A stretch of DNA of 64,000 nt from the NCBI RefSeq assembly GCF_041146795.1, contig NC_135167.1:32010954-32074953 (forward strand). The letters run 5' to 3'. The DNA comes from Maylandia zebra. Taxonomy: Eukaryota > Chordata > Actinopteri > Cichliformes > Cichlidae. Below the pieces are notes generated by a model, which was not told the DNA's origin, did no database searches, and saw only the letters and a list, made by a program, of their open reading frames with translations. A program made the position numbers and the translations under genes. Numbering within the stretch: position 1 is the first letter of the stretch; each line of letters starts with the position of its first letter. Positions 38,201 through 50,200 of the stretch are shown in pieces.

Positions 38201-41200
38201 TTTGATAGCTGCCGTGTCCAACCTGTCTTTGCCTGCAGGTGAAGCGATGGGGGAGGGGGAGTTTTGTTCAGTGAAGGAGAGGCCGAGTAACGTTGCGTAG
38301 AGACAAAAGTGGACGAAAGAGAGGCAAACTTGCGGCTCCACAAGTAAAATTATAGCGTAACATAGACTATATCGATATAAACGATATTGTCACATCTAGG
38401 GCTGCACGATTAATCGTTAGAAAATCGCAATCTCAATTCATACTTATGTGCGATCTCATTTCCAAATGACAACGATTTTTTAAAAAAAGAGAGAGAGAAA
38501 AGACGACGACGATTGTACCGCATTTTGATCCGGGACGTAATCTGCATGAAAACAAGCGCTCACTCTTCCTGCTCAACAAATGACGAGTGCGGAGCCTTAT
38601 ACCACGTGATACAGAAGCTGGCTGCTAAAATTGGCAGGGAAAAAACAACAGAGAGCACGTCAGGGATGAGGAGAAAGTGACAGGAGAAAATCCGTCCCGG
38701 TCAACCACCCAAACATCAATAACGGGAACCTTATACAGCGCTTCCCTATACACGTCGAACTCCCGCAGGCACAAAGAAATTACGGAGGCTATCACTTATC
38801 ACCTGACCAAAGATATGGCTCCCATCAACACTGTGCAAAACGAGGGATTTAGGAAAATGATGAACACCCTAGACAAACGCTACACAGTGCCATCCCGCAA
38901 CTATTTTTCTATTGTTGCACTACCTGCTCTATACACGCAGCGTCGAGCAACGGTGGAGACGGAATTTCAAGCAGTACAACATTTTGCGGCAACGACAAAA
39001 TGTAAGACATTTGTTGTTTTTATGTTTATTTATTGTTTTTATGTTCAGTCTCAACTGTTACGAAGTTGATGTGCAGTTAATAAGTGCAATAAATATTTAT
39101 ACTGGAAAAGAAAATCGTGAGAGAATCGTGATCTCAATTCTAAGCAAAAAAATCGTGATTCTCATTTTATGCAAAATCGTGCAGCCCTAGTCACATCTCA
39201 TATCTCGTATAAAAATATATCAATATTTAAAAAAAAATCGATATATCGCCCAGTCCTAGGTGTACAGCACCAAGGAGACTTCAGCCTTTTTGCTTGTTTG
39301 ATCACCTGCTAAAATATGATCTAATTGTCTTCCCCTTCTCTCTCCTCTAGGGTGTACAGGAGAGGGCAAACCTGACCTCCCCACTTCTTTCTAAGGAGGA
39401 TCCTATTTTTAGTTCATTGTCTCCTAAGCTGGGTCGGAGTGCTGATGAGGTGGGTCATCGCATCCATGAAGGCTTACTGAGGGTAAGGGTCTCTGTGAAA
39501 CATTTACTCAGTATACTTAAAAACAAAAAAAGTGACTGTTTTTGTTTTTTTCCTTTGGAGTTGGTGTAGGAGTATGATATAAGTACTGGCAAATGGTCCA
39601 AATATAATTTTTGCATGTCTGCTTATCTAAATTTGTTCTGTTCAGATGATTGGTTTATGACACCCAAATATTGAAGCAATAGTCATTCTGAGTGCAAGGT
39701 CAGACACGTTCTGAAGCACAGATTATCAGTGAGTCTTAAGGTTACTGAGCTCTACTGTCCAACGCAACAATATGAAGGAGGAGGAAAAGCTAAAATTCTG
39801 TAGAACCTTAAAAGTTGGCAGTTTGTGTATTTCATAAGGCATAAAAAGACACATAACTTTAGGATTGTGTGTTTCAGAATTCGTCGTCCTGGGTGCTGTA
39901 CAACATGGCGTCATTTTATTGGCGTATGAAGAATGAGCCTCAGAAGGCCGTGGACTGTGTTGTGCGCGCTCTGCATTTCTCCCCAAGGTACTGTGAGGCT
40001 CGTCAGACGAGTTTTGCGGTAATATTTAGTTTATTGCGTGCGAGTGGTTACAGGTGTATCTGTGTGTTTGTTGTTCCTGTAGGCAGCACAAGGATATAGC
40101 CCTGGTTAACATGGCCAACATCCTACATCGTGCCCATTTTTCAGCAGATGCTGCTATCCTCGCCCACGCTGCCCTCGACCTTACCTCAGACCTCTTCACC
40201 AGTCACTACACTTTAGGCAACATTTATGCTGTAAGTTAAAGGGAAACCTTCAAGCCACAGTGAATGTTTTATCACAGCATTTCCTGAATTTCACTGTAGT
40301 TAGGTTTCAGAGAGAATCAAAATCCAGCTATCAAAATCCTGTTTTCTTACGGACTAGTATTTTAGAAAATTTCTGACTATCAGTGGATTTACAAGCAAGG
40401 CCTGTAAAACAGTTTTCATATTTACGGGGAGTACCAGTATTTTACAAAATGTATTTTTATATAACACTTCTCTTTGTGTCCACCAGGCTTTCTATCAGTG
40501 TACTAGTCTGTACATATTTTTAGTCTGTTTATCGTTCTGTTGTGCTCGCAAAGCGTCGCTACATGAAACAGGTAAGTCTGACCTCTGCTGTATCTGTCGT
40601 GCTTTATGTTGCTGTCTGACTAGATGCTTGGGGAATACAACCACTCGGTGCTGTGTTACGAGCAGGCACTGCAGGCCCAGCCAGGCTATGAACAGGCCCT
40701 AAGGAGGAAGCATGCTGTGTTGTGTCAGCAAAAACTGGAGCAACGCCTGGAAGCCCAGCACAGGTACACAAGCATTTTAACACACTCTCTAAGTGATTTT
40801 GGTTGTGTTTTTGTTTTTACTGTACATTTCTGTTACTGATAATGCCAAAGAAAAGCCTTGCAATGAAAATATATTGTCATTTGCTGTATGTCGAGGTTGT
40901 TCAGTGATTACAAGAAATACACATAGACGTACCTGTAGGGAAGTCAAAATATGTGATTAAAATAAGTGCAGAGCTGGCAGCCAATGGACTATTTTTACAC
41001 TTATCCATGTCTACCAACTGTCCTGTTTTTCCCCTCTTTGTTTTCCATATTTGTAGGTCCCTACAGCGGACACTGAATGAGCTGAAGGAGTACCAAAAGC
41101 AGCATGATCACTACCTTCGCCAGCAGGAGGCGCTGGACAAACACAAGCTGCTGCAGGAAGAACAAATCCTGCGCAACATTATCCATGAAACCCAGATGGC

Positions 41201-44200
41201 CAAAGAAGCCCAACTTGGTGAGATGCCACATACAGGAATTAAACGAGAACAGAACAGGAAAGAGAACATTTAGGATAGTCATGAGATTATTGCAAAGTAG
41301 TGTAATCGCACAGTTCAGTTAATGAGTTTTGCAGCAAATTACGTTCTACTTTGGAGAAAGCTAATTGCTTTACCAGGTCAAAAGATAATATGAGGAGCCT
41401 GGGCTGGCTGTGGTTTAGCTTGTTACATACTAAATTAAGGTGCATTTTTTATAATTGTGAAAAAGAAGCGACTTGTTCAGCCAGTTGTTTTACTGCAAAC
41501 TGATGTGTATCAGTTCTGAGGAGGGCAAAGTTTATTACTTGGTTTCACATAGCAGAAGTGGTAAAGCTGTCAAGGTGCAGTAGAGATGATTGTAAAGTTG
41601 TGAAACTCATAAATGAACTCAAGCATGAATAAGCAAATTCACAATATGAGCAACTCAGCAAGATGTCAAGTCACATTAATCTAGGTTTACACATGGTCCC
41701 TTTAAAAAAACAAAAGTAGGGTTTAGTTGGGGTTAGGTGCAAAAACAGGTTTGGCTGTAACGTAGACTACGAGAAAACAAATGAAACAAAACTTTATCTC
41801 GATCACAATTTTGGCTCCACACAATCATTTGAATGCGATCGAACGATATTAAAAGTGTGTTCTCTGTCAGTACAACACCAAGAAAAAGTAAATTAAGCAC
41901 TTGCTAAATTGTCTTGATGCATTCTCCATCATCCAGGTAAGTAAATCTCCAAAGGTTGATTCTGTTCATCTGGACGTAGCGTTTTCAGTGGGAGAAACGT
42001 TTCGTCACTCATCCAAGTGACTACTTCAGTCTCAGCTGCCTGCAGGTCAGCTGAGACTGGAGTCAAGGAGGCCATTTACGTGAAAAGGGAAAGACCATCT
42101 CTGAATCGAGGAGGGGGCCTAAGGGTACATCTTTCACCATCCTACAATGCTGTGATTGCAGCCATTCCCCAACTCTCTGTGAAGGGTACTCATGGCCATT
42201 GATCAGTGGTCTTTGATAAATGGTCATGAGAATTTGCATAATCATGATGAAGGAACTGACCTCCCAGCCCATTGTTCTTTCAGTGGGCTGGTTTCAGCTA
42301 TTATTCAAAGGTACTGTTTATAAGATTGGGAAAACCTGCAGTCAGCTGAGACTGAAGAAGTCACTTGGATGAGTGACAAAATGTTTCTCCCACTGAAAAC
42401 GCTACGTCCAGATGAACAGAATCAACCTTTGGACACTTGCTAAATCAGTGTCTTGCCATTTACCTGCATGTGCCACAGCTGTTTACTGCAGCTGACGGCT
42501 TGAAGTTTCCTGGATTATTCAGGAGAAGATTAAACAACATTAAAATATAGATTTAAAGCACCATGAAAATGTCTGACACTGCAGAAGCTGAAGAGCTTGT
42601 GCCTTAAAGCTGATCATCATCCCACTGCTCGGAAATACTTTGGAATTGGTGCCAGTCTGAACAAACGATTTGCCAAGAGAGCACTAGAGTTGTCTGTGAA
42701 CCACAAAGCAACATAGTCATTTGCTGTATGTTGAGTTATCCGGCCACCTGCAGTATAATTAATGCATGTAGACCAAAAAAAATTGTGTAATTGTGAATCT
42801 TCCAAAATCAACTCCGATGTCAATAAAAGCGAGCCTTGCAGCGCATCAGCGTATCCAACCAGATCATAAAGACATTTGGTCAAAAAGTATATTTCCAATA
42901 AACACGGTGATTAATAAAGGCAGACAGTTGTCTTTCTACAGTGACAAAACCTGTGTTCTATGTAGAATGTCACAGAGGAATCTCACAGCTGTCGAGTATT
43001 TTACTCGAGTTTTACTAGAGTTATTTTACGTGTTATTCACACCCACCATGCAGGTACAATGAATGGAGTGAAAGATTTTGCTAGGTTAGGTGTTAGGTCA
43101 GCTGAATAAAAGCCAGATATTCTAATTAACAGGAATATAACGCAGTGTATAAAGTGAAAGCAGTGCCATGTTTGTTTAATTTTTATGTTTATTTTTCTTC
43201 AAAGAGATGCTCTTAATTCTGGCAAATTAGAAAGACCGGTTTTATTTTAGTCTGTACATTAGCAAGAGTGTCACACAATACGAATATAAAAATAGGATTT
43301 TGTTTACCTGACAGCAAAAAAGATTTCTGTCTCTAAAATCAATGAATAATCATGACAAATAATTGTGATCTCAATTTTTAACAGCATTTTGGTCATAGTC
43401 ATCCAGCCCTAAAACAGTCCTTAGGCTCCTCTGAACAGTGACTTCAAATAAATAGTTTTCTGATAAGTTCATTTTCTAAATTGCTAGTTACGAGTCAGTT
43501 ATTGACATTGTTGGCTTCAACACACTAAAATGCTTAGCTTTAGGTTCTAAGATGGGACTACGCTAACTCACTTCCCAGTGGCTCAGTCCCTCTTTTATAG
43601 TCTCCGAGTGTTTAGAATAGCATCTGAGACTTTTCCATCATGTGTGTTTCAGGGAACCATCAGATGTGTCGGCTGGGTCAGCAGCAGCACAGCCTCTACT
43701 GCCCGTTTGACCTGCCTGTCCGCTACCACCGGGGTGATCTGTTTGAACATGTTCAGTATGTCCAAGTGAGTCTTTGGAAAAACTGTTTATAAGAAAATGT
43801 AGACATCAAAATGATAAACGCTGACCGCCTTCTTGGCAGATGCGCACACTATTGAAAGTATGTTTAACAAGTTCATCACGAGAGGTTATTCTAGTCTAAA
43901 AGCAATGGCATAATCTCTTCTTTTCTGAATGACTTTAGGGATATCGCTTTTTTGCTATGAAAAATCAGTTCTAGTGTACAAAAATTGTTCTATTCAGTTG
44001 TAGTTGGTGTCCTTGCCAAAGTGACTGTTAGATGTGACAAAGAGAGAAGATGGTCTGTTAATATGTTAAGAACTGGTGGATCAGTCAGTCTGCCTTTTTT
44101 TAAAGTTTTTCTTTTCTTTCAAGTTAAGGCACAAAAACCATCAAACAGTAATGAAACTGGCTCTCAGGTTCTCATTTCCCCTGAAAGGAAAGACTAAGAA

Positions 44201-47200
44201 TTACCTCTGCTGTACAGGAGATGTTCTCAGTCTCAGAAATTAACGGCACACTGTAATAGCTGCACACGACTACATCCCCCGATGATAAATTTACTTCAGT
44301 CACTCTGTAGAGAGCTCTTGCGTACAGGTAGATGTGAACACTCTAACACTGGCAAATGCATGTAAAACTCAAAACATAATTTGCATTTAAAACATTTTTT
44401 CACTTACTACATAAAATATGTCACAGTTTGAATGTCATCAGTATTTTTCTACAGTGTAGAGCATATCAAAACCAATGAACAATCCACGAATGAGCATGTG
44501 TGTTCAAACAGAAGGACAGTGTTTCTTAGCCCAGGGTTTTTGTTTGTGTTTTTATAGACAAACAATTTAAATGCAACGACACTGCTGTGTTCTTTCTACA
44601 AGAATAAAACAAACATTTATTTATTGAGTCATTATTTATGAAGAACCTTGTTTTGCTTTGTGTTTCTGTCTTTGTTCGTAGTTTGGAGAAGAGGTGTCAG
44701 TGGCATCCAGTGTGGCACTTGTGTCAGAGCGCAACTCAAACCAGACGGAAGCCAGCCTCCAGCTCCACCCCACCGTGTCTGGGGGCCAGGATCCCGCTGC
44801 CGCCCTCTGGGGCAGCCATCAGGATTACACAAAGGCAGGCTAAACCAATTACATGTTTTTTGTTTTTGTTTTTTGTTTTCTTTTAATTTTCTTGTTTTTC
44901 ACAGGTGAAATCTGTGACTGTAAATAAAAACAAAATAAATAAATAAAACTAAATAAAACTCTTGCAGTGCTTAAACAAACTTAAACAAATTGCTCGAAAT
45001 GAACTTAAACTCACCATAGTACTTACAGCACTGTGTGGGAACTGGTGGTTTACATTTGGCAGACAAATTTAAATACTGAAGAGAAAATATTAGACTTGTA
45101 AAATAGTCACATATAGCCTGGATAAACTGGATAACTAGAGCGTGATCATGTTTTGAATAATTAGAGTTACAGGAAGTGTGTTTGTGATGTAGGACTTGCA
45201 GAGGATGTTGTGGCCTCAGAGGTCTGACTGTGCCCATGAGTATCCAAGTGTCCCCCCAGCTCACCTGCTGCCAACCTACTACCTTTCACCTGAATCACAG
45301 GGCATCAGGTCAGTACAGATTCCTGGATGGACACATTTCTAGTGGTAGCAGCATAGATGTATTAGTTTCACATTTCTCAGACGGATCTACAGGAATGCAA
45401 AAGAAACACATGTGTTCAAAGAGCTTTGCAAAAAAAAGAATAATGAGTGAAATATGTCTGCTTATGTTTATTCAGCCCAGTGGCAACTCTTCTTTATGGG
45501 ACCAGCAGTCTTTCTGGGACAGTAGGTCTGCCAGACTGTGGTCCTGTCCCCCAACCATACCCAGCCCTTCTGCCTGCCTCACTAGAGTGGCCCCTGGAAG
45601 AAAAGGAGCTGCCAGATCCTTTTGCCTCTGAGGTATCTGTCTGTCTATTTGTACACGTGCGGGACATTTGCATATGAAAACAACCACTACAGTCCTCTTG
45701 TGTGTGTGTTTGTATTCTTTTTTTTTTTGTGGCAAAGACTATCCATATACACATATTTCTGTCTGTGTATATAGATACTGCAGTTACGTAGTGGAGGATT
45801 GATGCTGGACCAAATTGGCCATAGAATTGCTCAAGCCATGAAACAAGTAAGGGAGCTCCTCACACCCACACAGGTTCTGATCGTTGCTATGTATCTTACC
45901 ATCTGGTGTATAAGCCTAAATCTGTATAGAGTGCTACAGAGTATGTTTATTTTTCTTTAAATATAGTTTAGATGAACCCTTTTCTGACTCAGTGTTCCTG
46001 CAGTCCAACTTAAGTTGTTGAGTTCACAAGACGTTTCCATTATATCTGAAGTCTGATTATGAATAACTCTAGTCACTCCAAATAGCTCCCAGCTCAAATT
46101 GTTTGAGGCCACCTTAAGCTAACCTAAGTTGTTTTGTATGTATAGGCCACTATACCCCGCTGGCAGGTCCACAATGAGGCAGCTCTATTTTGGCGAGCCA
46201 AAGGCAATGGTAGCCGTGCCCTGCAGTGCCTGCGCCAAGCCTTGAGCTCAACTTCGCCTTCCCATCGCCACCTCCCTCTCGCCAATGCTGCAAACCTGCT
46301 GCTACACCACGGCCTAAGCACCCACGCACAAACACTGCTGGAGTATGCATTGGCACTTAATGCGTCAGAGGTAAATAACCTGCTGGGTTATGCTATTTCA
46401 GTATGCTGTACAAGTAGTTTGTTTAGGTGTGCTTTGTATTTTGTTTCGTGTTGGAGAAACGTATTTGCTAACACAAACGGTATTCATCACATCGCCTTGC
46501 GTCAAAGGAAACAAAAACACGCCTGTTATCGTCTTTGCAGCACGCTGCGTTGTACTGGACTGAAAATCCCAAATCAGCAGTAGTGGTTTTTTTGGTTTTG
46601 TTTTTTTGTTTTTTATTGCCTGTGCTGAATGCGACTTAGCCAACAAACTTCTGATGAACTGCATTTTTGATGGCTTCACAGAGCACCACTTTTCAATTAC
46701 TGGGATCAGTAGTGTCATTGTGCCATGTCTGAGCACTCATCAAGGTGGTTCCAGGAACAAATGTCCCAACCACTGGACAACACATTTCAACATGGCAGAG
46801 GAACCTAGGAAAATTTAAAACCTGAGTGTTTGCCTAAAAATGCGCAGCATCTAGATGTTAGACTCATTTTACATTCTGGGCCACATATAGCACGCTTTGA
46901 TGTTAAGTGGGCCGGACCAGCAAAACTCTCCTTTCTGATAGTCTAAAGAAGTTTAATCACACATTTAATCCTTAAAATATTTTAATATATAAGAAGAAAA
47001 TGCAGTTTCAAAAATATATCTCGAGTTTTATATATGATAAATAAATGCTGCTTTAAATTTCTTAAATTGCAAGAAATCAGTATGAAAAAACAGAAGAAGC
47101 TCAGTTAGGTCATTGCGCAGACTTATTTAATTAAAAACTGAAGTTTTTTGTTAATTGATGGGTTTTATAGTAAAGAATACAAAAATCTTGCATTTTTAGC

Positions 47201-50200
47201 ACATGGTGAAAAAACAAATTTTGTGTAATTTAATGGTTTATCTATTAGTTGTTTTAGTGTAGTATGAATGGTTACAGTGGAGGTGTTTATTAGAAGGAAA
47301 AGCTGTAAAAATGTGAAAATACAGTTAAAAGTCAGATATTTTGTGCCCTTATTCGTATTTTCCAAAACTGCCAGTGGGCCAGAATGGAGTCTTTGTCTTT
47401 GGCAGAGCTGATTTTGGCCCTTGGGCGTTATGTTTTGACACACCCAATCAAGAAAATGCCATAGAGAAACCACAGACTAAATTTGATAGGGAAAATTTCC
47501 AATATCATTCTAAATCAAGCTTTGCGGGTAAAAGCTGGTTTATGCGTGTAGAGAATTCTCATGTTATAATAATTCAGGAACCGCAGGTCAATTGTGTTAT
47601 ATGTAAGCTGGAAACTGCAGAAGTGCTGTTTTACATGCATGATTTAAAAAATAAAAATAAGAAAAGCAGATCCTCCACAGATGACAGGAACAATGTTCAT
47701 TATCATGCACATCATCCACCATCTAATTTCACCCGTCTTGTCTTGTTTTTGTTTTTTTTCCTCCCTCAGCCTCACACCCTGCTCAGCCTGGTGAGCGTAC
47801 ACTTGGCCCAGGGCAATGTGACAGGTGCCCTGGCCCTGTTCCGCCACATCCTGGTCACGGCCCTTTCCTCCTCTTCCTTCACGTCCTTTTCTGGCTGTGA
47901 GCAGTGCCGCAACAGTCTACCTCTGCTGCGTTGTCTTCAGTTCTACCCCTCCCTTTACAATCTATCAAACCGACAGTCCTGCTCAAGTGAGTAACTTGGG
48001 GGGTGGGGAAAAAATACCTAGTTTTGTTGTTTATTTGTGGGTCGGTTTTTTTTTGTTTTGTTTTTTAGTATAATTTTCTGTTTTGCTATTTAGTTACGGA
48101 GTATGTCTAAAATGATGGATTACAGTACAGATTCAGATGATCAGCAGTGACCTAGTTGAAAGTTTTGCATGACAAAATTCAAGTGGGAGTATTTTAAAGA
48201 AATCTTTGCATACTAAAAACAAGATAAATATTTATTCGAAACTAATAGTTGCAAAATGATAATGTTCTTAAGTTGCTGAAACCCTTAAATATCTGAAGTT
48301 TTGTAAAATGAAGAACTGTTGGGTAATCTCTTTTAAAAGCAGAGCTTTATTGGGCGACCAGAGAAACTCATTCTCTGCCCACTGGCTGTGTTTTTGTTTT
48401 GTTTTTTTTGTTTTTTTCCTGTGTTGGTTCACAGCACGCTGAAATGCTGTAACAGCCACTTGAGCAGAATCTGTCACATCTAATTTAAGGGTTTTAGTTT
48501 TATTCGGTTGAATACAGGATTAAACATTCCCAGTAATGTTTAATGCGGGAATGTTTGAATTAATCAGCAAATGTAATAGCATTTATTAAGAGTTGGTGAG
48601 TCTAAATGCATTTATTAGAGCTTTACAAATATTTATTTTTCTATCTCTATGAGCTGAAGTGAAATTTAGCCTCGGACTCATCTGCTTTGGGCCTTACACT
48701 CACAAACCACCTCGTGTTGCTCTGCCTGAAGCTGCAAGAGTTGCTGTGAAAAACTGCTTGTATGTTGGGTTTCTTTCCTGTATTCATATCAGTGGGAGTG
48801 GAGAGAACAGTGCTTTGAAGTGAAGAAATTTTTCCACTCAATAATTTAAGCTGCAGAAAATAGCTGATGCCAAATTTAGAAGGGACTATATTTTGAGCTC
48901 TAAAGTTGAAGGTTGCGTCCATAAAGCGCACACCAAATGTCTGAGGTTGCTTGAGCCCTTACAAAGCACATATCTACCATTTAGATTTTTCAATAAAAAT
49001 CAAATGTACTAAAAAAAATAGACTTATAGTAAAAGTTTGGTGATGACTGCTGTCCTTGTGTTTTAGATCTTGTCAGGGGAAGAACTACAGTGAGCTAGAA
49101 AATAGTGGTGCAGAAACAGCTGAGGTCTCAAACTGGTGTCCCTGATAGATAAGATCCATCGGTTCTTCTGGCTCCCTGTTCTGGCTGTTGTCCATGCAAG
49201 GCCAGCACAATGTGTACATGTATGCACTTAAGCACCCAATGAAAAAATAACATTTGAATTATGTGAAAGATTTGAGGTAAAATTCATAGCCAAACATTAT
49301 ATCAGTCAGTTTACAGTAGTTACCGAACGGCTGCCAAAGACCTACTAGTACAAGAAAGAGAACCATATAACGTGGGGGGAAACATGTAGGCTTCTTCAGG
49401 GGACAGTGAGACAGTAAATGGAGTCGATATGTAGATTTTGAACTGATTTTTTTTTTTTTTTTAAACCCAAAAACAAACACAGTAGCTGTGTTTTCACTGT
49501 TTGAAGTAAGTACAACAGGAAATTGTTTCCAGTGAGCTGCAGTGTAAAATCTGTAAGGCTGTGAGCTAAGGTTGAACAATTATCACATGATATTCTGGAT
49601 AAATGTTAAAAGAATAGCAAAAAATAACCAAAATTATTTCATAGTTCTCCACTCAAGTGGGGGAAAATACTTTTTAAAAAGTTTTATTAGCTAAAATTAC
49701 TAAAGTATAATGTCTAAATTGATAAAAAAATAGTTGCAAATATGCAAAACCCTTACATAATAATCCATTCATCATTGTTTAATTAGTCTTTTTTTGTTTT
49801 TGTGCATTTGTGTCCATTTTTGTCAAACATTTTGTAGTTTCATTTTAATTGCATGCTTTTTGTGGTAATTTATAGTTGATCCGGAGGGCACTGCCTGCAT
49901 GGCTGAGGAGGACCTCGGCCTGCAACTGGAAGACTGGGAGGGCAGTGAAGAGAAGCAGGACGCACCGGCCATTTCAGCCATGGAAGACACTCTGCTCTTT
50001 GAGAGTAAGAATTTGATATGTGGCGTCTTCACTGGCACAATGAAGCAGTCAAGATATTATGTCTGTGGCACTTCAGCAAGGATGTATTTGGTCTAAATAA
50101 TTCAGAACTTGAGATTCCGTCTTGTGCAGTTTGGCATGTGGCAAAAATGTGTAGTGTAAGTGTCACAGACAAGCGAGATTTAACAGCAGTGGAATACTTT

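Larger units (their letters stand above)
36682..39258. mobile_element. hAT-type element hosting a SINE and a second hAT
   Basis: The ends are perfect inverted repeats: TAGGACTGGGCGATAT from 36682 and, on the minus strand, TAGGACTGGGCGATATAT from 39258. Flanks are GGTGTACG and GGTGTACA, an 8-base duplication with one mismatch. The segment 37440-37620 is the reverse complement of the host sequence around the hAT at 29599, so the two outer elements belong to one family. It contains a SINE (37765-38148) and a hAT (38397-39189). No intact transposase of its own is seen. Confidence 0.8.

Noticed and set aside
38677-39069. A domesticated ZBED-type host gene
   Set aside because: It sits between hAT ends with a perfect target duplication and lacks both the BED finger and the catalytic core.
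47341-47994. Single-exon protein of 217 codons
   Set aside because: Only the part from 47770 is the conserved ttc17 exon. The upstream part is intron and repeat sequence that happens to stay open.
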